From contig CM038223.1 of NCBI GenBank assembly GCA_021442155.1, forward strand, positions 33,516,983-33,580,982: a stretch of 64,000 bases of DNA, written 5' to 3'. Position 1 is the stretch's first letter, and each line of letters begins with the position of its first letter. The position numbers and the translations under genes were made by a program. The DNA is from Cymbidium sinense. Its lineage: Eukaryota; Streptophyta; Magnoliopsida; Asparagales; Orchidaceae. Positions 34,367 through 47,116 of this stretch are shown here, one piece after another. The notes under the pieces were generated by a model. It was not told the DNA's origin. It did no database searches and saw only the letters and a list, made by a program, of their open reading frames with translations.

Positions 34367-36830
34367 GGAAAACTATCCTTTGAAGAGATGAGTAAGTTGA
34401 ATAATCTTAAGGAAAGTGAATCTTATTTAATAAAGGAAGAGACGAATCATTAAGAAAAAGGGAAGTCTGACCTAGGGAAGATAGAAGAATAATTTAGAAG
34501 AAAATTTGATAATTCTTAACCAAGAGGATATCTTTCCAAGTGAGATGATGCTTAATATAAAAAGGTAACACTAGTTTTATGGACAGGGTGTCCAACTAAA
34601 TAAACGAAATCATTATCTAAAGAAGAGAATTATAACTTTATGAAGAAGATTACTAACTTAAAGATAAGAAAATAATTATTATAAGGATGAGATCACTTAA
34701 AGAAATGGTGTCTAAAAAAAGATGTCTATTATAGGAGAATTGCGTGATCAACTTAAGGAAGAGGGAGGGCTAAGGGGATAAGATAATAGTATTAATCAAG
34801 ATCCCATTATTTTATATCATTTTAGGCCACACAACTCTTAGTTTGCTTAGTATGATAAGATAATCAAACATTTATGAATAAGTTTATAGTTATCAATAAT
34901 AATTGATTGAATTATCAAAGAAGACCAAATAGATTTATATGTATAGAGAGGCTAAATTTTGGGCTAATAGATGAAATTTATGCTCCATAATCTTTAAAAG
35001 TGAAATGCAAAAATAATGATTGCAACTAAATTTTAATTTTGACAATAATAAACTAAAAATATTTCCAAAATAAATGTGTACCGCATAAATAGTAATCTTA
35101 CAACTTTCAAATGATCACCTTACAATCAAAATAAACTTGTAATAATTATGACAAATAGGTGGCTCACCAAATTTTATAAATAATGTAAGAATTAATATTT
35201 TAAATTGATACTTATATTTAATGTCCCATCATATGAATATGTAATCAATGTAAAAAAATTTCCAAATAAATATATATTAATCTATACAATGCCAAAATAA
35301 TAAATTTCTTTTTTAAAAATGGCTTTTAATCGATTATAATAAATATTAATAATTTAATAGGTTTATAGTGATTTCTCCACTAAAAACTATATAATTTCAC
35401 ATACAAATAATTGATTTGAAAAATATAAAATTATTTCTAGCAATTATATAATTTAATTACAATAATGAAGTTTCAAATGCAACAATTTTTGAAGATAAAA
35501 TCAAATACAACTAGCTTAAATAAAATTTCAACAAATAATTAATTTTTATGATTAAAATCAAATTTCAACAAATAATAAATTGATTTATTAATATAAAAAT
35601 AATAATTTCATCTAATGATAACTTATTTTGCCAAAGAGAAATATTATATTCCCAAATCAAATTTAAATATCAATCAAATATTCCTTATGTGAGAATATGA
35701 AAGTGTAAATAATATAAAAAATCAACAATTATTAAATATTTGTATGTTTTCATTGGTAATCAATTCTAAATAATTATTGAATCAAGATTAGATTATGACA
35801 TACTTGCACTAACAAAGGTTACAATAAAAATAATTTGAGAAATAATAATTTATGTAAGGATAACTTGATTTAATAAGAAATGTAAGTTCAAAATAAGGAA
35901 ATAAAAAGATTAACTTTTGGCATGAAGTTATTTTAATTTTATCTATGTTTAGAATATGAGATGCACAAGGATTTTATTAAACTCTAAATAGATAAATCAT
36001 TTCAAAATAAATGAAATGATTAAAACATATTAATTAAAATATATTATCATGAAAAATCATGAGCATGAAAATATCAACTATCCTAAATTTAATCATAAGA
36101 ATAAAATAAAATTTCAAAAAGAATGGATTAAGAAAAATTAGAAGATAGAACATCTTAATCCTTTAAAAAACTCAACAAATTTCATAAACCAATTTGCTTG
36201 AGAAGAGATGCTTGAGATTCAAGGTAAATTTTTCATGAGAATGCCAAAAAAATTAAAACCTAAAAGTTTTCTCTCCACAATACTAGGCTTGATTTTTGTG
36301 AGTTTAACATGTGTAGTCGCTAAAGAAAATTAGGGTTTATAATAAGAGAATATTTTAAAACAAACTCTTATTGAGGATCATGGATATGAAATTATAAAAT
36401 TAAGTTTTAAAAATGATAAAATAAATTTAATCAAATTCTTCCAATATGTTGGTATTATTATAATTAAAATATTTATTTAGAAACTTAATAAAGTATAAAT
36501 GGAACATGAGATTCAAATAAAAAAGATAGAGTTATATTTTCTTGCACCTTATATGACCCATGTTTGATCATTATTAATGTGTGGCTTCTTAAATGTGTTG
36601 GAGGATATATAAAAGGTAGAGTAGTATTGGCTTACTGTGGATGATAATGCAAGTGTCTAAATGGGTATGTGGCAATGCCAAGAGTGATGTTGGACAAGAT
36701 TTCTCTTATTTATATAGTTTTTGAATAAGTTAACATAGACAAACTTCATGTATTAGCATAATTTTAGAGGCTCATTTGAGTGATTTAAGTTCATTCATCT
36801 ATCATAGTGCATTCAAGCAAGCTAAATTGG
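34367..36830. other. AT-rich interval, no gene recognised
   Basis: The first 400 bp are purine-rich on the plus strand, with repeated words such as CTTAAGGAAAG, CTTAAAGAAATGG and CTTAAGGAAGAGG. This suggests a decayed short repeat. From 34,950 on, the DNA is dominated by A/T with AATAATTTC-like words. No domain is seen on either strand. Confidence 0.6.
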
Positions 36831-39066
36831 GTGTGTTTAGCTTTATTAGATGTGATTTGACCATTTACTTAGTTAGGCTTTATTGATCTTATTTTTGGAT
36901 GAGGTTAATACCATTCTAAAATTAGTAATTAGTATTTTCTAATCTTAAATAGGAATCTCCTAATTCAATGCTGAGGACACTATACTTAGTGATCTAGTGC
37001 ACCCTCCTTGGGTTTAATCAAATCTAATGAATTAATGAATCCAAAACTAAACCAAAGTCAAATCTATTCAATCCATTTGGCATAGGTTTGACTTAGGCGG
37101 GTCCCACCAAGTGAAAGGTCAACCCACCAATAATTTAACCAAATTAAATTTTTCCAAAGGTTACAAATGATCAACAAAACATGCTTGATCACAAGTCTAC
37201 AAATTAAAATTTATTTAGGCCTTAATTGGGGTCATTAGACCACTTACTCTAAATAATCCTAAATGGGTCCTATTGGGTTCAAACCTAAATAAAATTGAAA
37301 TCAGTTCAATTTGATTGCTCAAACTCATTTGAAAATGATAAAAATTAAACACAATCCAACCCATCTTTGGTTAATTGGTCCTTTTATCCAAATGGAACCC
37401 AAGCTTAACCCATTAAGACCTCTTTGGGTCTAATGAGTTCAAATTGAAATCCAAAACATAATCAATCATCAATGAAAGATGACTAAACTCAAAATTAAAG
37501 GAATTGAATAAAAAAACCAAATGTTATGAATCCAAATGCTTTGGATTGGATTTAAATTTCAAATCCAATTCAAATGGATTTAAACTTATCCTCAAACTCA
37601 CTTTGAGTTTGATTTGGGAAGCCACACATTAATGATGCCTAAAGCTAAAGGAAATGAATGGAGACAATTGACCAAATGGAGATACTTGGTAAATTCCTCG
37701 CTTTTCTATTATCAATTCCTTGGATTTTATCCAAATAATTCCTTGACCCTTGACCATCTCTTTAAAAAATGGTTCTAAGGGTAAAATATCAGGGGGAGAT
37801 GGTTTAGCCCTCAAGCCAAAAAAGAATTAACCTTCCTCCAAGGAAGAAATAAGGAACAAGAAAAGATGAAGTAAAAATCCAAGGAAGAGAAAGGGGGAAA
37901 ATGCCAACCTCCCTTCTAATCTGTCATCTAAACTTGTTCACAAGGCCAAGGTGGATTGAATCCACCACTTGGCCCACCCTACTGCCACCTAGAAAGTTAA
38001 GGATGTGGCTCTTAGCAAACATAGAAAGAGGAGAGTGAGGGCCAATTTTCTCCCTCTTTTCATTTCAAATCGTTCACCAAGGGTAGAGATGAAAGAGGCG
38101 ACCATTCCCCAGGTTCCTTGCTGCCAGCACAACAAAAAATGATTTAAACTGGGTGGCCACCAAGTCCCTTTAATGGTGAAATTCAAAGGAGACTCTCCCA
38201 TATCAAAATGAACATTCTAACAAATTATATATATTAAGGAGACCTCGAAAGAATCGCCACCCCATATCCTCTTCATCAACGAGCCTAAAAACTATCAAGG
38301 CAAATGGAATCCAAAGTTGGTTTAGGAGGTAATCCACGGGGAGACAAGTTAACAAATTGCATACACTACATTGTCACATCATGGCAAAGCAAATGGAGTC
38401 AATCCCACTACTGATGATTTCCAGAAATGAGGTACGCTCCACCACCAATCCCTTAGGCATTTGGTTTTGGTACTTTTTGAAATAAATTTTACCTCCATAT
38501 GAATAAGATCGTATGGATTGGTTGTAAATCGATCACTAGTCATTTTGTAATCAAAATCGTTTCAAAATTCACCAGCGATCATCAAAAATTTGGCAAAAAT
38601 TGATGGACAGTGTCCGTCTCTTACCAAAGACTCTTGGGATCTGGTCCCACCATCCGATCCTTTTATTTGGAATAGATGGCCGAGATCTAGCTAGATGATT
38701 TGATTTTAACTCTTAAGGATACCACAGAATGAATCAGAACCATTCAATCTTTGATCGATGGTCAAGAGTCATCCCGTGTGACAGCACTTTTGACATGGAT
38801 GTCACTTTGGGTCCATATGGCCTAATCTTGCCATGCCACATGCCAATGATGCCATGTATGGCACCACATTTGCCTGCAGCCTTGAAAGAAGAAATCTTCT
38901 TTAAAATTAATTATAAAACATAAAAAATACAAAAAAATCATAGAAAAGAAAATATAAATCCAAAAAAAGTAAACTTGGGCTTTATGGATTCATTTTGGTG
39001 AGAGGAATCCATTAAAATTAAAATCCCCAATTAATTTTTGGTAATTTATCCTTAATTCGACTTTTA
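36831..39066 (-). mobile_element. RF1 copy 2, distal part
   Basis: Noncoding DNA. The 38.5-39.05 kb portion resembles 8.95-9.45 kb (RF1 copy 1). The 37.6-38.9 kb part is less AT-rich than its surroundings and carries short A/G- and C-rich strings, but no readable domain. The minus-strand open frames at 37,629-37,814 and 37,989-38,201 have no family support. It is interrupted at 39,066 by a LINE and resumes at 45,827. The left border is not defined. Confidence 0.45.
39052..39066. repeat. 15-bp target-site duplication, left copy
   Basis: TTAATTCGACTTTTA here matches TTAATTTGACTTTTA at 45,827-45,841 with one C/T difference, which falls in a CpG. It directly abuts the LINE poly(T), which is poly(A) on the minus strand. 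Confidence 0.88.
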
Positions 39067-40774
39067 TTTTTTTGGAGAACCCCATGTAGGGGAATTTTAT
39101 TTCCACAAAAGGGGGAGGGGTTACAAGATCATTAAGAGAGGATAAACTCAAGAACTACTACTCAAAGAGCTACAATCAGCCTAGAGAGTGAATCCCCTAT
39201 CTAAGTATAACCAAAAAAAGAGGAAAAAGAAACAAAAGAAAAATAGCAAGAGACATACAAAGGTAGCCAAAATGAAAATCCAGAGGACAGCCTTCAGCAA
39301 AAGCTTGCGAAGATGGGAGAAGCATTTGCCACCTCTTGAGAAGGAACCTGCAAGGAAACAACATAGATCTTGCAAATAGCTAGAAGAAGGAATTAGCACA
39401 AGTGAAGAGATACAAACAAAATTAACTGAAAAAACAAATGAAAGTTTGAGAAATTTAGAGAAGAGTGTGAAGGAAGGCTCAGGCTCAGTCATAAAAGAAT
39501 GGAGCAGCCACAAACATGAGCATCCAAACATCAAAGGAAGGGTTACATCATAAGTGCTACTACCATCCAAATTATGACCAGCCATCATAGCCTACATACT
39601 TGGGGAAGGCAGCTGCTAGTGGATGAAAATCATATGATCTTAATACATGCATACCAAGCAATAGCAAAATACATTATAGAATGAAAGGAAACACTATTCA
39701 AGATGGCAAAGGGATGCCACCAATCCCTTGTAAGAGAAGCATGACCTAAGTATTCCACCATAGCGTGAGAATGAATAGCCAACAAAAACCCCTACCCAGA
39801 TGAAACATCAAGGCAAGGAAAACACCCCATATGAAAGGATGAAATCAGAGCAACAACCACCTATTAATAGCTAGATCACAACAGTAATTATACAGGTCTA
39901 ATAGAGCCAAGAGTCACTTTAGCCAGTAGATAAACACATACAACAAAGGCACATGAAATAAGGCTAACCAAACGGTAATCAACAAATCAAAAAAGCAGGT
40001 AAGAATCCACTAGAAATAATCAACCTACTGAACATAATAACCTACTAATCCATTTAGCCAATAGATAATATAGCAAACCAAATAATGTAACCAATAAAGG
40101 AGAAGGTATGCAGTGTCATTATAGAACTGAGTCATGTTAGGAATCAAAAAAATAAATAGCCAAAAAATCCATCATATTAAGGGAAAATAGCTGAACTATT
40201 ATGAAAATAGCAACAACAAAAGTAGTATGAGAAGGAGATCAAAAGAAGTCCCAATCGTGCAGAGAAATAGCAATAATCTCCAAAATAAGAAGAGAACAGA
40301 AACAGTGAGCCTAATCAACAAAGTAACTAATTCATCCATAAGGGTTAAAAAGAGCAAAGATAACCCAACCGTTAAAAGAAACAGTAAACCCATAGCTATA
40401 TTCAGAAGAACCAATGAGCAACCTAAAAATGGGAAGCATCAAATAAAGATTGCAGAAAGATCTAGCCAAAAAAGAAAAATTTCACCCAATATTGGACAAG
40501 CAGGACCCAGCAGCCTCCATCTATAACAAACACCTCTACCAGAATAGTAGAGAATGCAAAATAGAAAGGAAAGGGGTAAAAAATAGCAAACAAACATAGA
40601 AAAGAAGACTAGCACCATCTCATCCATAAACTGGGAAACATGCAGATAATAAAATAAGTTATGGTTCTTGAGAAGGACTAAATAAAGCCCAAACTAGCAG
40701 AAGATAAAAAAATGAAATAATCAGATCCAAAAACTCAGGGAAGAGCCATATCTCCACAGGAAGAAGAAGTATAA
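39067..40774 (-). other. LINE 3' untranslated region and A tail
   Basis: After the RNase H end the minus strand is noncoding. It ends in GTGGAAATAAAATTCCCC, then a CATGGGG word and seven A bases. This is the typical 3' end of plant L1-type LINEs with an AATAAA-like signal. The open frames seen here on both strands (39,181-39,588 and 40,227-40,526, among others) are low-complexity and have no domain. Confidence 0.75.
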
Positions 40775-41300
40775 AAGGCTTAAAAATGTCTAACATAAAG
40801 CAATCCAATTTTATCAAGATTCACAAGCCCCCTTAAAAGTTAAGAAATATCATCATTAGAGAACAAATTCAAAGAGGAGGACTTGGCTCCCCAATTAGCA
40901 AAAAAATAAGAACAAGAATTGCCTTCCTAATAAATATGAGAAATTTGATAATCTAGGTTGGCAAGAAGCCCCCTAGTATGTAAGTAAATAATACACTTTA
41001 GTATTTCCATGAGCTCCTGAATTTATTAATTCTAGAAGAAGGAGAGCATCAACTTTAAATCGAATCTTTTGAAATAGTTTCTATAAGCAGATAGAAATCC
41101 CATAGTGTAGACCATTGAGCTAAGTAAATAATATAGAATAGGGTTCTAAAGATGCAACCAAACATACTATCATACCAACTCCAAACCTTAACAACAATAG
41201 GGCCATTCAGGAACACATGATCCACAATTTTAATGTGAAAGCAACATTGGCATTTAGAGGGGAGATGGAAGCCTTTTTTTTTAAAGGGTAGCATCAAAAG
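40775..41300 (-). pseudogene. LINE zf-RVT finger and truncated RNase H
   Basis: The minus-strand frame 41,055-41,297 contains SKCQCCFHIKIVDHVFLNGP, the zinc-binding segment that follows RT in plant LINEs. Immediately downstream (about 41,030-40,790) RNase H C-terminal text appears: EVDALLLLELINSGAHGNT and SYFFANWGA, then LRGLVNLDKIGLLYVRHF at the end. The first half of RNase H with the DGS motif is missing, so an internal deletion lies near 41,050. Confidence 0.8.
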
Positions 41301-43639
41301 GAATGTAGTGCTTTAGAATGCACCAAGTTAAAACTAAGAAGGAGATAGTTATAGAAATATTCAAGATTTTAGTGAAAACTAAGGACCCTGAGTTTTAAGT
41401 CTGAAAGAATGCCAAACATCCTTAAAACAAAATCTCAAGAGGAGGAATTTTTGAAGAGGATTTGGGCAGATTTATTGGTAATGGACAAATTGTAAGGATT
41501 TTGTCAACTATCACATTAGGGACAATGGAAATTAATTAAGCCGCATCCCAATTATTTTGAGTAATGAACTAATTGACCTTAAGCCTCCCAATGGAATTAA
41601 TATTGAGCAAAGAATTAATAGAACCTTGCCCCACAATTGTCTTGCCAAAAGAAGGAGGAGCCTGAATTCACACCCCAAGAGATAAGATTCTCAGCATTCC
41701 ACTTGATGTTACAAAGTCTTCTCCACATCGGAGAGTCCCCAAGTTTGAAAGTACAAGTGTGGGGCGTTTACCCTTACAGTATTTAGTAAGCATAAATTAA
41801 GACTAGTAACTATGGTTATTTCTAAAATTCCACTGTATTTTGTATGAAAAACATTTAATTGAGTCTTCTAAAGTTTTGCAACCCAAACCACCTTCATTAA
41901 AAGGCCCACGATAGTTATGCCAACTAGCCCAATGAACTTTCCTGGAAGTAGAGGTAGAACCCCCAAAAAGAATTTATTAATAAGTCTATTTATCCTTTTA
42001 ATAATAGAGCGAGTAGGCACAATAGTGGACAAGAGATACAAAGGCAAAGAGTAAAGGGTACTTTTGATCAGGATAAGTCTAGCACCAAAGGAAAGTAAGT
42101 GGAACTCCCAATAAGAAGTTATCTAATTTATTTTCTAAATAACTTCATTAAATAAAGAAAATCTTTTCATTCCTCGATATAAAGGAGTACCTAGATACTT
42201 GATAGGCAGGGTTTGATGTGCAAAGCCTGTAATATTCATAATAGCATTAATCCTAAATAAGGAAAGAGATGAGCTAGAAATAAAATAACTTTTGTCAAGA
42301 TTAATCTTCAAACCACTTTCCCTACCAGAAAGAGTAAGAAACTTAATTTTTTTAATGTAGAGAGTAGAACCATTGCAAAATATAATGAAATCATCAGCAA
42401 AGTTGAGGTGGGAAATGGGAAAGCCACCCCTAGTTTTGTAGTACATGTTAGGCATTTTACAAAACATCTGCTCAATACTTATGAAGAGATATTCCACAGT
42501 AATAATGAAAAGAGCAGGAGAAAGAGGATCCCCTTGCCTTAGCCCATGAGAAGAAGAGAAAAAACCATGAACTTCACCATTAATAAGTAAAGAAAACCAA
42601 GAAGTCTCAATACCATTCTTAATTAAAGTAATAAATTATCTTGAAAATCCAAAAAAGAGCCAAAATTTTATATAGGAAATCCCAACCAATGTTATCATAA
42701 GCTTTGGAAATGTCCAGCTGAAAGAGCAGGTTACCACTATGACCTTTGGCATTTAAATCATGGATCATCTCTTGGGCTAAAAGAACATTATCATAAATCG
42801 ATCGCCCTTTAACAAAACCTATTTGGTTGGGGGAGATAATTATAGGAAGAAAAATACTTAATATTTTAACCAAAATCTTAGAGATGAGTTTATTAAAAAG
42901 GGAACAAAGGCTAATTAGCCTAAACTCACTCCAAAGTTTAGAGGATTAAAATAATGAAAGTGCTAGCAAAATATTTAGTGAGGATACTTCCCTTGAAATA
43001 ATAAAGAACAACTTTAACCAAGTCCTCTTTAATGATGTACTAGCATTTTTGAAAAAATAAGGTAGTAAATCCATTAGGACCAGCCACAAAATCTGTATTC
43101 ATATTTTGCAAAATGTTAGCAATTTCGGATTCAGAGGGTAATGAAATAAGCATATTATTATCTTCGTTAGAAATGAGATTAGGAATAACTTCATGAAAGG
43201 AAATCTCATCATAAGTCACATTTTTATTAAGGAGCTCAGTGAAAAATGAAATGACAAAATTAGTAAGCACCTTGTTATCAGTACACCAGACACCATCATT
43301 AGTTTTAATTTTTTTAATATGATTTAACACCTTTTTATTTTTAACCATGGCATGGAAGTATTTGGTATTTTGATCACCATAAGATATCCATTTTATAGGC
43401 ACTTTTTTTCACCAATAGGTCTCCTCCATGTCTTGGTAACATGCTAACCTATTTTTGGCATTAGTTAATAAAGAATTTTTAGATGGATCATTAATAGTAG
43501 CGTTTTCTAAAACTATAACCTCATGTTCTATTTCATTGATATTAACAAAAAGGTTTTTGAAATAGTATTTGTTCCACCAATTAAGGAATTATTTAATCCT
43601 TTTTAATTTGAACCACAATCTTGTCATCCTGACAATAGA
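41301..43639 (-). pseudogene. LINE ORF2 reverse transcriptase region
   Basis: Minus-strand pieces in order. The pre-RT linker frame 43,040-43,402 has KWISYGDQNTKYFHAMVKNK and ends AGPNGFTTLFFQK. The RT N-terminal frame 42,619-42,873 has NQIGFVKGRSIYDNVLLAQE and FQLDISKAYDNIGWDFL. GLRQGDPLSP lies near 42,530. The frame 42,135-42,497 has HLNFADDFIIFCNG with both catalytic Asp residues intact, then SGLKINLDKSYF and PIKYLGTPL. The thumb-like part continues to about 41,900 as YWEFHLLSFGARLILIKSTL. The enzyme would copy the LINE RNA at a nicked target. Frameshifts separate the pieces. Confidence 0.92.
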
Positions 43640-44400
43640 ATCATCAGGATGGAGGGGTTCACCTCAATTGCTAGCAACCATATCCATAAATCTATCATCC
43701 ATAACCCACATATTTTGAAATCAGAATGGGATATAAGAGGAGGGTTTAGTAGCAAAGAAGGACAAAGAAGGAGAATGGTCGAGGGTTCTACTAAGATACT
43801 CAATAGAAGTTATAGGGAAAAGGTTGATCCATAGATTATTAAAAAGGACCCTATGTAATCTTTGCCAAAGTCTGTGATTATTCCAAGTAAAATGAAATCC
43901 AATAAAGATAATATCAGAAAGATGACAATCAAGGATCATATTATTGAATTCCTCCATGGAAAATAAGTTAGGAGCATTACCACCAACTCGTTCAGAAGAG
44001 GAAGAGATAATGTTAAAGTCTCCACCCATAAACTGAGGAGCATTCACAGAGGAAGATAAACTAACAAGATCTTGCCAAAGAAGCCTTCTACCATTCCTAT
44101 TACAAGAGGCATTGATAAAAGACCCAAAGAAACACCAATTATCGTAAGTAATTTTAACATTTACAACCTAGGGTAAATCTTGCATAACTTGTAAAACAAA
44201 GGGACTATTCCAAAAATTCCATATTTTATTGCTCAAATTAGCAAAAAAATTACCAAAGCCAATCATTCTAGTAACAGAAGCAATGTTAGAAGGGGGAATA
44301 AAGGGTTCCAAAATAGCCAAAAAGGAAATGTTATGAGAGCAAACTAAATTACTAATTCTATTTCTAACATAGTGGGTACCAATCCCTCTCCCATTCTAGA
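43640..44400 (-). pseudogene. LINE ORF2 endonuclease domain
   Basis: An APE-type endonuclease, which would nick the target site. It begins with NGRGIGTHYVRNRISNLVC, then LAILEPF (the Glu of the metal site), FMGGDFNIISSSSERVGG in the open frame 43,721-44,047, then FTWNNHRLWQRLHRVL and a C-terminal LDHSPSL where SDHSP is usual. The GGDFN and DHSP catalytic segments are readable. One or more stops lie before the GGDFN part. Confidence 0.87.
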
Positions 44401-44416
44401 TAAGGAAGGAAATAAT

Positions 44417-45826
44417 TTATTTTTTAGTAGAGGAGCTAGATATATTAACTCTGGCAAAGTTAGGAGCTACAGGTTTAGAAGTTTTATTTTTCTTTCTAAA
44501 AATTATCTGAAATTTATTGGCCATATCCACAACATCACCATCTGATAAGGATTGATCAGAGAATTGCTTGGAAAAGGGAGGCACACGAAAAGACACAGCC
44601 ACTTCACCTTCTTCCAAATCATTGTTATGTTGTAAAATCGATTAGAAATTAGTTCAAACTTAGATGAAGAAGCACAAGGCTTAGACTAAAAGCACAAAAT
44701 AGAGCAGACTTTCTCCAAATTTTACACACCACCCATTCCTTCATGAGGAATCACGTTTTCTTTAATTAAAGGTGGAAAAGAGGCTAGAATATAATCATTT
44801 GATAGAGAGTCATCATACATAACTTTTGTAAAATTATTATTATTTACATTATTGCCATTATTATTGTGGTTCGATTGGATAATCTCATCAAAAGGGATAG
44901 CATCCTTGTTAGCAAGGGTGGCATCATCCAACAGAAGAGTCAGAATATCAAATTGAAGAAGCTCAAGGCAAATGGCTGTGTAAGGAGATATCGATAATAC
45001 AAAGATTTTAGGGTTTAACCAAGAGAGATCCGACTTAGGATGCACATTATAACTTTTCTTAAGGTGTGGATGAACCACAAAGCAATCTGAAATACCATGG
45101 CCATTAATTTTGTAATGAGAACAAAACATAGGGAAATTCTTAAAATCCACTTTTTGCAAATATCCGTATTTCTCTAATCCTAGCTAAATTTTTTTTGGAT
45201 ATTTTTTAGATATATCCAACTCAACTAGTATCCAAGCAATAGATGGCTTGGTGTTAGAGGCAGTCACCTGATCCACTTAGAGAGGATGACCAAACAACCC
45301 ACTCATGGTAAAGAGGAATTCAAGATTAAAGAAATGAACACATAAATTGGGAAGAGAAATCCACGCAGGAATAGTAGGAGACTCCTCCTTAATATCAAAA
45401 TAAGGCGTCCATTTCAACAATCGCATCTGACAGTTGAACACAAAATACGATCATCTAGAGAAAACCTGAGAATAATCTAAATCATTTGAAAGTTGAATCA
45501 AAACATGGCAATAGTCTATCAATCCAATAGAAAAAAAATACAAGAGAGCTTCAAACTATGAAAAAATGATCTAATATTCTCCATAGTAGGACACCTCAAT
45601 GCAAATTTGCCCACCAACGTAAATTCAAAAGGTTTTGCAAGCCTTTCACCCATCGAATCAGTACACATAATCATGGGTACACCTCAGAAGGAAGTAGAGA
45701 TAAGATCAAGTGACTCACCCATGCAGTTGACCTTAATCGGAAGAACATCTTTGAAAGATTTAGAAGTCAGCGAGGGGTTGGATCTAGTGACCCCCAAGGG
45801 GTCAGAAACTTTCACTATCACAAACA
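44417..45826 (-). pseudogene. LINE ORF1 (DUF4283 / zinc knuckle RNA-binding protein)
   Basis: ORF1 of plant L1 elements binds the element RNA. A first MFVIVKVSDPLGV starts at the very 5' edge (45,825). DUF4283 text runs from about 45,640 to 45,230, ending in MSGLFGHPL and DISKKYPKKI. The 145-codon frame 44,722-45,159 holds the zinc knuckle FCSHYKINGHGISDCF, in which the second Cys is Tyr. A C-terminal frame at 44,417-44,617 follows. Several frameshifts and stops are present. The ATG touching the target duplication suggests that the 5' end is truncated or nearly complete. Confidence 0.85.
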
Positions 45827-45841
45827 TTAATTTGACTTTTA
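45827..45841. repeat. 15-bp target-site duplication, right copy
   Basis: TTAATTTGACTTTTA, the partner of 39,052-39,066. It starts right after the LINE 5' end. Confidence 0.88.
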
Positions 45842-47116
45842 ATCAAATCAATTAAACATTAATAAATCATAAACTATTAATCCAATTCAAATGAAATTTT
45901 GGGGAATTGAAATTGATGTTAAAACACACGTTAGTAAAATGTTTCATGAACTATTGCAATGTAATATATGAATTATTAGGTTTTAAATCCCTAACTCCAA
46001 TTTTAATTAAATAAATTAAAATTAAATCAAATAGATGACCAAAATGGATTAAATCACTTCAATTCAACTTAATAAATTCTAATGAACATAAAAACACTGA
46101 TGAAACTCATAAAAACTAAATAAATAACCAAATGGCTTAATTAGGTAATTAATTGAATTAAATAACTCAAATAATTAATTAGAAAATAATTAAATCATAA
46201 TAAATCAACTAAATGTCCAAAAATTATGAATGAACGCTCTTTGGAAATATATTTGAGAGAGGAATCAATGAAAAATGAAATCTCTAAATGATTTGCGTTA
46301 AATTAGACCTAATTTAATTTTTAATAAAATAATTAAAACCTTAATTACACCCAAATTATGAATCTAATATGTTGACACTTTGAAAACAAAAAATTGGGAA
46401 CCCCACTTTCCATAAACATTTTAAACCCAATTGACCTTTGGATTGGGAATTGTTGAGTTTGCAAATTCCTAAGTAAATATGAATCAAATAATTAGTAAAA
46501 AAATTTATAAGTTCATCAAATCATAATAATTTGAACTAATCTTAAGAAAACAATATAATGAAACCTTAAATCTATAATCAATCTAACCTAATAATGAATC
46601 TAAACATTAACCTAACTACCTTAGGTTAACATAAATTAAACCAAATGAAATGAACATAATTCAACAAATCTAAACATAATTAAAACATTCATGAAATAAA
46701 TGAAATAAAGTAAATCAAATGAATTAATTTAAACCAAATCAAATCAAACAAATAAACTAAGACATGAATGACGGTCTAATCAAATAAAAAGAACGAAATG
46801 AGGAATCAAATTCTAATGAAAAGAATTGAAGCATTAATCCAAAATTTAAACTAAATTCAAACCCAAACCATCTAACTGTAACTAAAAGGATTAATTAAGA
46901 TACTTAAGGATCTTAGTTAGACCTTTAGGATGGATCTTCACCCTCGGATGAAGGTTTCATTCCATTAGGGGTTAGGATATTGAATAGAATGGGTTCCACC
47001 CAAAAGTGGAATTTATTCTACTCTTCATTCTTAAAAACATAAACTTCACTTTAACCAAAAAAAGTGAAATGAAAATAAAAATTAATCATTAAATTATTTG
47101 AATTAAAACCATCCAA

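Larger units (their letters stand above)
39067..45826 (-). mobile_element. Near full-length L1-type LINE, minus strand
   Basis: This is a 6.76-kb insertion flanked by the 15-bp duplication. Read on the minus strand it has ORF1 (DUF4283 and zinc knuckle), ORF2 (endonuclease, RT, zf-RVT, partial RNase H), a long 3' untranslated region and a short A tail (T at 39,067-39,073). The RT core is the best preserved coding sequence in the window, and GLRQGDPLSP and FADD are intact. Several frameshifts and stops exist, so it is a pseudo-element. It lies inside RF1 copy 2. Confidence 0.92.

Noticed and set aside
31615..34385. Target-site duplication for the plus-strand LINE
   Set aside because: AAAGGAAA..CTTTGAA occurs near both ends, but the left copy falls inside recognisable ORF2 coding text, so it is not flanking DNA.
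39181..39588. 135-codon open frame on the minus strand with Leu/Phe-rich, membrane-like text
   Set aside because: It lies in the LINE 3' untranslated region. The hydrophobic text comes from T-rich DNA and no family signature is present.
40227..40526. 99-codon Lys/Arg/Asn-rich open frame on the plus strand
   Set aside because: It is antisense to the LINE 3' region. The composition reflects A-rich DNA and there is no supporting homology.
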